From contig NC_080420.1 of assembly GCF_029873635.1 (NCBI RefSeq), positions 122,830,719 through 122,894,718 on the forward strand: a stretch of 64,000 bases of DNA. Reading direction: 5' to 3'. The notes under the pieces were generated by a model. That model was not told where the DNA came from, did no database searches, and saw nothing but the letters and a program-made list of their open reading frames with translations. This DNA comes from Malania oleifera. Taxonomy: Eukaryota; Streptophyta; Magnoliopsida; Santalales; Ximeniaceae. The position numbers were made by a program, and so were the translations under genes. This document shows positions 56,308-64,000 of the stretch, in pieces. Positions within the stretch are counted from its first letter, which is position 1. Every line of letters begins with the position of its first letter.

Positions 56308-56313
56308 GAACAG

Positions 56314-56349
<36 letters not shown>

Positions 56350-56504
56350 GTTTATTCAAAAATTATGATATGATAGATTTTATGCAGAAATATGAAATGA
56401 GATATGTTTTAGTTATATATTATATGAAATGTACTATATGATATCAAAATCCCTGATGGACCCAAACAGATTATAGAGTACGGTACCGTAGCTAGATAGT
56501 CAGA

Positions 56505-56735
56505 TCATACAGTGTAACCCTAGTGTGCCAACTCGAGAAGTGTTGTGGAGAGTAGGATGGGCGGACTAGGTTGGTAATAGCCGATAGTGCAACCACACTA
56601 TTCAGAAAGTGTTGGGTCGGTGGTCGATTAGCCCCGAAGTGTTGCGTAGAGTAGGATACCCACTGTGTGCCAACTCGAGAAGTGTTGCGGAGAGTAGGAT
56701 GGGTGGACCAGGTTGGGTGGGCAATCGTGTGTTGT
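56505..56735 (+). repeat. Short duplicated segment in Gypsy-2 3' LTR
   Basis: GTGCCAACTCGAGAAGTGTT with GGAGAGTAGGATGGG occurs at about 56528 and again at about 56665; a related AGTGTTGCGTAGAGTAGGAT lies between. This local expansion is absent from Gypsy-1 LTRs. Confidence 0.7.
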
Positions 56736-56920
56736 TATGTCATGTTTGACTTAACCTGGTAGGCCAGCTAGAATTAAGTCCAGCCCACGGGCTGCACAAC
56801 CAGAATCATGCGGGGTTAATTCATGATATGCAGTTATCCATCCAGGGCATAATTTTAGTAATATACAGATATAGCAGATGTTTTATATGTATATAGAAAT
56901 TTAGTACGATACAATATGTT

Positions 56921-57184
56921 TGTCACGCCCCGAACCCGCGGATGGGTCCTAGGTGTGAATATAGTAACCTAATCGTTCTCTGTATCAATTAAAACATACA
57001 TGATACTACACTGAATGAGGGTCCGAACCCGTGGGATACACGTACACCCTATACACATTCACATACATATCCATACTCAACAAATACGAAGCAAAAATGT
57101 TCTTTCTATACATACATTATACGATACCAGAGTCTATACACAAACAAAATCTACGTTTCCAAAATACACATAAGCTGTGAAAGT
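56921..57184 (-). repeat. LTR-like fragment ending GGGGCGTGACA
   Basis: The plus strand begins TGTCACGCCCCGAACCCGCG, the mirror image of an LTR 3' end. Read on the minus strand, AACCCGCGGGTTCGGGGCGTG leads to ACA. About 260 bp are present and then copia integrase starts, so it is truncated or joined to the copia fragment. The family is not recognised. Confidence 0.5.
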
Positions 57185-57521
57185 GAAAACTTGTGATATG
57201 CAGTTGGTCTAATTCTAATCAAAGACCCAACATGCACTATAGCATGACCTCAAGTAGATACAGGAAGCTTTGATTGCATAAACATAGGTCTGGCAATAAA
57301 TTGTAAAAGCTTAATGAAGGATTTTGCTAAATCATTTTGTGTATGAACATGTGCAATAGAATGTTCAACACTTATTCCCATCGACATGCAATATTCATAA
57401 AATGCTTTTGAATAAAATTCACCTGCATTATCTAAATGAACAATCTGAATGGAAGCATCAATTAAAACTATGAAATATCGAAATGGTCTGCAAGATGGAT
57501 GGATTGGGCTGCAAATATCTC
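57185..57521 (-). pseudogene. Ty1/copia integrase fragment
   Basis: On the minus strand the frame reads PIHPSCRPFRYFIVLIDA, IVHLDNAGEFYSKAFYEYC, SVEHSIAHVHTQNDLAKSF and, past a stop, GHAIVHVGSLIRIRPTAYHK. The LDNAGEF and HTQNDLAKS motifs mark the second aspartate and the glutamate region of copia integrase; the usual glutamate (N-G-L-A-E) is lysine here. A block between VLIDAS and the next motif is missing. It is cut by Gypsy-3 at 57522; the upstream part should lie beyond Gypsy-3, outside the window. Confidence 0.85.
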
Positions 57522-57599
57522 TATAGTGACCCGAAAAATAATAGTATTTAAATAATAAGAGAGAGAGAAATAGAAACAGCAACAGAAGGAGGCCGTAGA

Positions 57600-57804
57600 C
57601 TTCATCGATGAATACAGGGTTTCGTCGACGAGTGAATAAGGAAATTCGTCGATGAATACAGGGCTTTGTCGACGAGAAAATCCCGAGAGACAGTTTTGGG
57701 CTACTCTAAATTTCGTCGACAAATACAGGGTTTCGTCGATGAATTTAATGAAGGACTCGTCGATGAGGTGACGTGTCTTGTTGACGAATCTAGCCCTATA
57801 AATA
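57600..57804 (+). promoter_or_regulatory. Gypsy-3 LTR promoter: TCGTCGACGA array and TATA box
   Basis: About eight copies, including TTCATCGATGAATAC, TTTCGTCGACGAGTG, AATTCGTCGATGAATAC, TTTCGTCGACAAATAC and GACTCGTCGATGAGG, fill the 190 bp before TATAAATA. The element beside it encodes the matching polyprotein, which ties the array to an identifiable family. Confidence 0.65.
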
Positions 57805-58317
57805 GCTAAAAATCGGATTTTTATCCATTTTTCACGCCCCTCTCTCTCTTCTCTCTCTCTCTCTCTCTCTCTACGAATCTTTCTCCCTTCTTTCTTCGAT
57901 TCCAGCCCCGCCAGTCGCTGGATCGACTATCCAAAGCAGCCACGACGCTCCTGACAAAGTTCTCTACAAGTCTGCCGAAGCGGATCATTGGGGAAACGAA
58001 GTTGGATTTCATCCCAAATTCAGGGTAAGGCCTTTTAGCCCATTTTTGGCCTTATGGTAGTTATAAGAAATGATGTAGACGATAAAATACTGATATTATG
58101 TTCTGGTAAATATTGTTTTCAGGGTGTTTTGTAAGAGGCCCTGTGGGTGTTAGGCTAGTATCCTATAGGGGCTTTCCAGTAGTGAGGTAAGGGAAATATG
58201 CTATGCTAGGTATTTCTTAAAATATTATACAGTTTATTAAATGATGAAAATTATGTATTACAGTATTGTGTGGCTTGTGAATATGAACATAGTACGAATA
58301 TATGTTTTACGATATTT

Positions 58318-58440
58318 CAGTATTATGATTATGCAGTTTCAGTGTTATGATTATACAATTCTCAGCATTACGACGTATGGATTATAGTACAATTATGCAG
58401 CATTATGGTTATTATGATTATTTCAGAATCATGGTAATTC
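58318..58440 (+). repeat. LTR minisatellite, CAGTATTATGATTAT type
   Basis: Degenerate units TTTCAGTATTATGATTATGC, TTTCAGTGTTATGATTATAC, CTCAGCATTACGACG, GCAGCATTATGG and TTTCAGAATCATGG occur at roughly 20-25 bp spacing, resembling the Gypsy-1 array. Confidence 0.65.
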
Positions 58441-59393
58441 AGATAGTTGTATATAGAAATATATTATATAGTATCAGACGCTATTGGACTTGTAGCTACA
58501 GAGCACAGTACCGTTGCTACAGATATTATGTTACTTAATGAGTGCAACCACCTATTTAAATAATACGTGGTAAGGTCGATCACCTAGGCCCTTAAGAGAA
58601 CAGGCTCCCTATCCAGATATGGGTTGAGGAGGGCAGATCGATTGATGGAGTATAGTGATTTATTCCTGGTTGGCCAGTCGGGGTAAATCCCGCCTACGGG
58701 CCGCACAACCCTGTCATGAGGGGGTAAGTCATGACACACAGATAGCCACAGGGAACATTTTCAGTTATTATCAAATAAGTATAGATTTGCAGAAAAAGGG
58801 CACATACTTACTTATACTAGAAGAATTTTGAATAATAAACTCCAATATTGTCATGTTAAGTGATAGTGATAGGGGTGGTGGATTTTATCACTTATACTTT
58901 GTTTATATATTCAGTTATACAAGTTTATTTGAAAATAGATTTCATGATATAGTAACTCATTTGCCACACACTAGTAATAGCATATTTCTTCTTACTGAGC
59001 GTTGGCTCATCCCAGTGTTGAAACATTTTTCAAGTGATCCAGGTAGGCAAGCAGACCAGGCTCGCAGTTAGAGGGGCTTCTGTACTGCCCTGCCAGTGGA
59101 GAGTGAGTTCATTTTGGGAGTATTTTTGTGTACCCTAGCTAGTTAAGGGTATTTTGGGAACAGATGTATATAAATATTTTGGAAAACATGTAGTACTCTA
59201 GTATTGTGTGGTATTGATTTTTTTTATTGTGAATATATTTTCATGGTTATGTCTATGTGATTTATGCTTCTCGCTGCTTAGGTTCATGGTTGGGTTTATC
59301 CCAGTATGGTATCAGAGTATGTAGAGTATCATAGTATATATATATATATATATATATATAATCAATCAGTTTATTAAGCAGGTAATTACAGTT

Positions 59394-59406
59394 TGGTATC
59401 AAAGCC
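59394..59406 (+). other. Primer-binding site of Gypsy-3
   Basis: TGGTATCAAAGCC lies three bases after the LTR end, one change from TGGTATCAGAGC, the initiator tRNA-Met type site. Confidence 0.9.
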
Positions 59407-59693
59407 TAGGTTTGTTAGGTTCTGTAGACTTTAGAGTGCAGCAGAAGCAATACCAGAGTATAGGAAAAGGATTTGGGGTTTGTTCTATGACTGGGTACAG
59501 GATTTCTGTAGTGGTTTCTGTGTTTTTCCTAGGGTGACGATTTCAAGAAAACTATAGTAAACTATTGTCAGGTCGTGTGTCTAGGTGACAGAACTGGATA
59601 TTGGTTAAGGTCAGGGAAGGTAATTAATTTTGAGTTGGTACAAGATAGGTCCGTATAGGAGATAAAGTGCTTAAGTGTGTTTCTTGTTTCAAG

Positions 59694-60628
59694 ATGGACC
59701 TAGGAAGTAGTGGCACGAATGCTGGGAAGGACAGGCCAGGACCTTCCAGCATAGGTGGAGGAGATACAAATGTTGTACTGCACAGTGTTACTCAGCAGGT
59801 GATGGCTGAGATGGTAGGAGTTCTGGGGAGCGTGGTTGTTCGATTGAGCAGTTTACGCATATGAAGGCCCCATCCTTCGCTGGAAGAGATGACCAGGTTG
59901 TAGCTGAGAATTGGGTCCAGGATATTGAGGAGACGTTGGCAGTGCTTCCATGTACAGATGAGCAGAAGGTAGCATTTGCCACATTCAAGTTGACAGGGGA
60001 GGCGAAGCGCTGGTGGAGAGTAGTGCGTCTGATAGAGGAGCAGAAGCTGGTTCCAGTTCCAGTTCCAGTGACGTGGGACCGATTCAAGGTTCTGTTCTTC
60101 GAGCAGTATTTCCTGGCTATCGTTCAGAGTATGAAGGCAACAGAGTTTCTGTATTTGGTACAGGGGCAAATGACTGTATCTCAGTACGCGGCTCGTTTTG
60201 TCGAGTTTTCACGTTTTTCTCCACATCTAACACCTGATGAAGAGAAGAAGGCGAGGAAGTTTGAAGAGGGACTGGGGCAGAATCTGTTTGAGCAGGTGAT
60301 TGGTTTTAGAGCTCAAAAATTCACAGAGGTTGTAGATAGAGCTGCGATCATTGAGAGTGGTATTCAAAGGCGTGTAGTAGCTCAGATTCAGAGGAAGAGG
60401 CTTGCGCCACAAGGTTTTCAGGTTAGCTCCAGTAGGGGTCCATGGAGAGGTGGTCATGATAGGGGAGACCAAAGGCAAATGGCAGGACCTCGTGGGAACC
60501 AGGATGCGCCGACATACCCAGTGTGTCAGACATGCGAGAGACATCATTTAGGAGAATGCCGAGTAGGCAAGGGTGTATGTTATCGTTGTGGGAGACCTGG
60601 TCACGTGATGCGTGAGTGCCCAGGTTAG
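59694..60628 (+). pseudogene. Gypsy-3 gag, one frameshift
   Basis: The start ATGGACCTAGG (59694) matches Gypsy-1. The first frame runs to about 59813, then the frame changes by one base and continues as CSIEQFTHMKAPSFAG through to 60628. Core motifs are FKLTGEAKRWWRVV, FLYLVQGQMTVSQYAARFVE and a complete zinc knuckle [14 protein letters not shown]. The length is normal for the lineage. Gag packages element RNA in functional relatives. Confidence 0.9.
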
Positions 60629-60639
60629 CAGGACTAGGT

Positions 60640-63600
60640 CCTAGCACCCAGACCCTATCAGGGAGGACATCAGGCAACTTGGGGAGGATATCAGGCGCCT
60701 CGGGGTGGCCAACAAAGGAATGTGGCCCTAGCACGAGTATACGCTTTGATGCCAGGAGATGCAAAGGCTACTACGGATGTGGTGACAGGTACATTACTGT
60801 TTCATCATATCCAGTTATTGTTCTTTTTGACTCGGGTGCTACTCATTCTTTCATTTCTACATATTATGTTAAACTATCTGAGAGTGAGATCCAGTCATTA
60901 GATATATCGCTGTCGGTAGCTACACCATCAGGGTCAGTGATCAGATGTCAGAGGGTACTTAGAGGCTATCCGATAGAAATTCAGGGAAAAATATTACCAG
61001 TAGATCTTATTGTGTTTGATATGTGTGGTTTCGATATAATACTGGGTATGGACTGGTTGGCTGCCAATCATGCTAGCATTGATTGTTTCCATAAAGAAGT
61101 AATTTTTAGACCTCTTGGAGAGCAGGAATTCAGATTCGTTGGTTCACGGGTGCGTGCTCCAATACAGCTGGTGTCAGCCGTGCAGGAGAGTAGATTAATC
61201 CTAGATAGAGGTCAAGGGTTTATAGCATTTGTGAAAGAAGCATCTGAAAATGAGTTGAAGATTGACAGCACTCCAGTAGTACGAGAATTTCCAAATGTTT
61301 TCCTAGAGGAGCTACCAGGGTTGCCTCCTGTGCGTGAGGTAGATTTTCTTATAGATTTACCTCCAGGGACTGCGCCAATCTCTAAGGTCCCATATTGTAT
61401 GGCTCCAGCTGAATTGGGAGAATTAAAGGAGCAGTTGCAGGATTTGTTGAACAAGGGGTTTATACGACCCAGTGTATCGCCATGGGGAGCTCCTGTGTTG
61501 TTCGTAAAGAAGAAAGACGGGTCCATGAGGATGTGCAAAGTTACTATCAAGAATAAATATCCTCTACCTCATATAGACGATTTGTTTGATCAGCTCCAGG
61601 GTACATGGGTATATTCCAAGATTGACCTCAGATCCGGGTATCATCAAGTAAGAGTGAAAGCAGAGGATGTTGTGAAGATAGCCTTCAGAACTAGATATGG
61701 GCACTACGAGTTTCTCGTTATGCCATTTGGTCTGATGAATGCCCCAGCCGTGTTCATGAATTTGATGAACAGAGTTTTTCACTAGTATCTAGATCAGTTT
61801 GTAGTAGTTTTTATTGATGATATACTAGTGCACTTGAGGAGTTTTAAGGAGCACGAGATGCATTTGAGGCAGGTGTTGTAGACTCTCAAGGTGGAGAAGC
61901 TTTATGCTAAGTTTAGAAAGTGTGAGTTTTGGCTTGAGAAGGTAGCATTTTTAGGCCATGTGATCTCGGGGGATGGTATTTCGATGGATCCCAGCAAGAT
62001 TGACGTGGTGGTAAATTGGGCTAGGCCGAGAAATGTGTAGGAAGTCAGGAGTTTCTTAGGACTGGTAGGTTATTACTGACGTTTTGTTAAGGGGTTTTCA
62101 GCTTTGTCAGGTCCTCTCACGTGGTTGACTAGGAAAAAGGCCAGATTTGTGTGGGATGAAGAATGTGAACAGAGCTTCCAAGAATTAAAGCAGCGGCTCG
62201 TCACTGCACTAGTTCTGACGATTCCATTGGGAGGCGATAGTTATGTTATCTACAGTGATGCGTCCTTGAAAGGGCTCGGTTGTGTGCTGATGTAGTAGGG
62301 TAGGGTGGTGGTGTATGTGTCCAAACAGCTGAAAGAATATGAAAAGAACTACCCTACTCACGATCTAGAATTGGCTGCGGTTGTACATGCAGTGAAGATC
62401 TGGAGGCATTACCTTTATGGTGAGAGGTGTGAGATATTGTCTGATCATAAGAGCCTAAAATACATCTTTACACAGAAAGAGCTGAATATGCGGCAGAGGA
62501 GGTGGTTGGAACTCATTAAGGATTACGACTGCACCATCAGTTACCACTCAGGTAAAGCAAATGTGGTGGCTAATGCACTAAACCGTAAATCAGGAGACAC
62601 AGCACAGTTAGCAGCGATAGTTCAGCATTCGATTCAGATGGACTTAGAAAGACTCGGTGTGGAATTAGTGGAGGATGATCCTCAGGCGCTTATTGCCAGT
62701 TTGGTTGTACATCCCACATTGTATGAGAAAATTAAAGCTGCTCAGAGAGATGATCCAGTGTTAGTGGAGGTGTTTGCCAGAGTACAGGATGGCCAGGGGG
62801 AGGAGTTCAGTATTTTTAATGATGGTACTTTGAGATTTCGCACCAGATTGTGTGTGCCTGCAGATGATAGCATTAGGAGGACGATTCTGGAGGAGGCACA
62901 CAGGTCCCTATACACTGTTCATCCTGGCAGTACGAAAATGTATAGGGATTTGAAAGATTCTTTCTGGTGGAGTGGCATGAAGAGGGAGATAGCGGAGTTT
63001 GTGTGGCAGTGTTTGACATGCCAGCAGGTTAAAGTTGAGCACTAGAGGCCGGCTGATCAGTTGCAGCCACTTTTCATTCCTGAGTAGAAGTGGGACCACG
63101 TATCCATGGATTTTTTTACTAGGCTACCGCCGGCATTGCATGGACAGAATGCTATATGGGTGATAGTTGATAGATTAACGAAGACAATGCATTTTCTGCC
63201 TATTAAGGTCAGCTACCCTATGAACAGGTTAGCAGAGATTTACATACAGGAGATTGTTCGATCCCATTGAGTGACGGTATCCATAGTCTCGGACCGTGAT
63301 CCACGTTTTATATCACGGTTCTAGAGGAGTTTACAGGAGGCACTAGGGACTCAGCTAGCATTCAGTACAGCTTTTCACCCTCAGACTGATGGTCAGACTG
63401 AGAGAACCATCCAGGTATTGGAAGATATGCTTTGTGCCTGTGTGCTAGACTTTGGGAGTAGCTGGATTCAATTTTTGCCTCTAGTAGAATTTGCTTATAA
63501 TAACAGTTATCAGGCTACCATCGGCATGGCACCCTATGAGGCATTGTATGGTAGGAGATGTCGATCTCCTCTTTTCTGGGATGAAGTTGGCGAAAGGCGA

Positions 63601-64000
63601 GTTTTGGGTCCAGAGATAATTCAGCAAGCATGTGATAAAGTCTAACTTATTCGAGATAGGATCAGTGCAGCACAGAGTCGGCAGAAAAGTTATGCAGATA
63701 CTCGCCGCCAGGAACTGGAATTTGAAGTGGGTGACCATGTGTTTCTGAGAATAAATCCACTGAAGGGGATTTTGAGATTTGGGAAGAAGGGTAAGTTGAG
63801 CCCTAGGTTTATTGGCCCATTTGAAATACTTGAGAAAATTGGGTCAGTAGCCTATCGGCTGGATCTACCGCCATCTTTATTTCGAGTTCATGACATATTT
63901 CATGTTTCTATGTTGAGGAAATATGTCCCAGATCCTTCCCATATCATCAGCCATGCAGAATTGGAAGTCAGTAAGACTTTAGCATATGAAGAAGCTCCAA
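60640..64000 (+). pseudogene. Gypsy-3 pol: protease, RT, RNase H, integrase, partial
   Basis: After a one-base deletion near 60793 the frame carries the protease ([13 protein letters not shown], active D-S-G kept) and [20 protein letters not shown]. The reverse transcriptase (about 61330-61960) includes [27 protein letters not shown] and [10 protein letters not shown]. RNase H is at 62150-62590 ([34 protein letters not shown]). Integrase begins near 62860 with [17 protein letters not shown] and CLTCQQ, then VSMDFF, VSDRDPRF and HPQTDGQTERTIQ. The tail ([35 protein letters not shown]) is cut by the window end. About a dozen in-frame stops occur, most where CAG or TGG is expected. Confidence 0.92.

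Larger units (their letters stand above)
46568..56920 (+). mobile_element. Gypsy-2: chromovirus lacking its 5' end
   Basis: Coding homology to Gypsy-3 starts abruptly with TGTACTATAGAGCGG in gag, next to the Athila-like repeat; the 5' LTR and gag start are missing. It continues through gag, protease, reverse transcriptase, RNase H, integrase and a chromodomain tail to a 3' LTR at 55222. Solo LTR F splits integrase and solo LTR G splits the sequence between integrase and tail. The 3' LTR is in turn interrupted at 56921. Confidence 0.85.
55222..56920 (+). repeat. 3' LTR of Gypsy-2, first part
   Basis: It starts TGTAGAGACCC and continues to ACAATATGTT, where a foreign TGTCACGCCCCG begins. Instead of TCGTCGACGA it carries related palindromes ATCGTTGACGAT, AAATCGTTGACG and ATCATCGATGAT at 55310-55445. 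A long CT run, a minisatellite at 56238-56307 and GCCCACGGGCTGCACAACC follow. The terminal part lies outside the window or is lost. Confidence 0.8.
57522..59390 (+). repeat. 5' LTR of Gypsy-3
   Basis: It starts TATAGTGACCCG (first G mutated from the TGTAATGACCC of relatives) and ends GGTAATTACA, 1,869 bp. It has TATAAATA at 57797-57804, TTACTGAGCGTTGGCTCATC near 58994, an internal TGGTATCAGAG near 59310 and a TA run at 59336-59360. The ends match solo LTRs 8964-11077 and G, so those are probably the same lineage. Confidence 0.9.
57522..64000 (+). mobile_element. Gypsy-3: chromovirus, best preserved, runs off the window
   Basis: It comprises a 5' LTR (57522-59390), a primer site, gag and pol in the same order as Gypsy-1 and -2. 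The left flank ATCTC (57517-57521) should recur after the 3' LTR beyond the window. Key motifs are intact (DSGATHSF protease, FIDD reverse transcriptase, CCHC knuckle, integrase DDE surroundings), but stops and frameshifts interrupt the frame. Confidence 0.92.

Noticed and set aside
59300-59325. TGGTATCAGAG near 59310 as the Gypsy-3 primer site
   Set aside because: It lies 80 bp inside the LTR; the site directly after the LTR end GGTAATTACA (59394) fits the lineage better, and solo LTR E has the same internal motif.
1-64000. tRNA, rRNA or snRNA genes
   Set aside because: None recognised by eye; a covariance-model search would be needed to exclude short ones.

Overview
The window is nuclear DNA of a flowering plant, probably a woody eudicot; the species cannot be read from it. 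Evidence: an intron-split gene for the TRAPP subunit TRAPPC4, Ty3/gypsy chromoviruses with a tRNA-iMet type primer site and LTRs of about 2 kb, an Athila-like gag element, a Ty1/copia remnant, a BED/DUF659/hAT transposase, Tourist-like MITEs, AT-rich composition and many microsatellites. It holds one apparently intact host gene; almost everything after about 8.6 kb is transposable-element sequence inserted into other transposable-element sequence.

Region 1 (1-8.6 kb): the host island. It holds MITE copies, microsatellites, a 34-base G run, a 228-230 bp tandem repeat, and TRAPPC4 on the minus strand. TRAPPC4 has three exons (7859-7800, 7644-7476, 4847-4651), which join into an unbroken 141-codon frame. 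Upstream of it lies a foldback repeat.

Region 2 (8.6-13.2 kb): a minus-oriented solo LTR (8626-12603) is itself split by a plus-oriented solo LTR (8964-11077, target duplication CCTGT). A decayed fragment resembling the C-terminal part of plant mobile domain (MAIN-like) genes follows.

Region 3 (13166-40598, target duplication GACAT): chromovirus Gypsy-1 interrupts that fragment. Its 5' LTR contains solo LTR E, which contains solo LTR D. Its 3' LTR contains solo LTR A and solo LTR B; B contains a 9.3 kb hAT transposon (duplication AACTCCAC), and the hAT contains solo LTR C. Each of these insertions shows TG...CA or inverted ends and an exact or one-mismatch target duplication, so the order of events can be read.

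Region 4 (40.9-46.6 kb): an Athila-like, apparently non-autonomous element (gag but no recognisable pol) in the unusual order internal-LTR-internal. A roughly 620 bp direct repeat lies at its two outer edges and the flanks do not match.

Region 5 (46.6-57 kb): chromovirus Gypsy-2, without its 5' end and split by solo LTRs F and G. Its 3' LTR is interrupted by an LTR-like fragment and a copia integrase fragment.

Region 6 (57.5-64 kb): chromovirus Gypsy-3, the best preserved, inserted in the copia fragment and running off the window. All three gag-pol regions carry stops and frameshifts; many stops are CAG to TAG or TGG to TAG/TGA, as expected from decay of methylated cytosine.

No prokaryote-like system or obvious new gene system is present. 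The most unusual signals are regulatory and structural: arrays of a TCGTCGACGA palindrome ahead of the TATA box in many LTRs, minisatellites that keep their position but change sequence between LTR subfamilies, a conserved motif near TTACTGAGAGGTGTCTCACC, and the internal-LTR-internal Athila arrangement.
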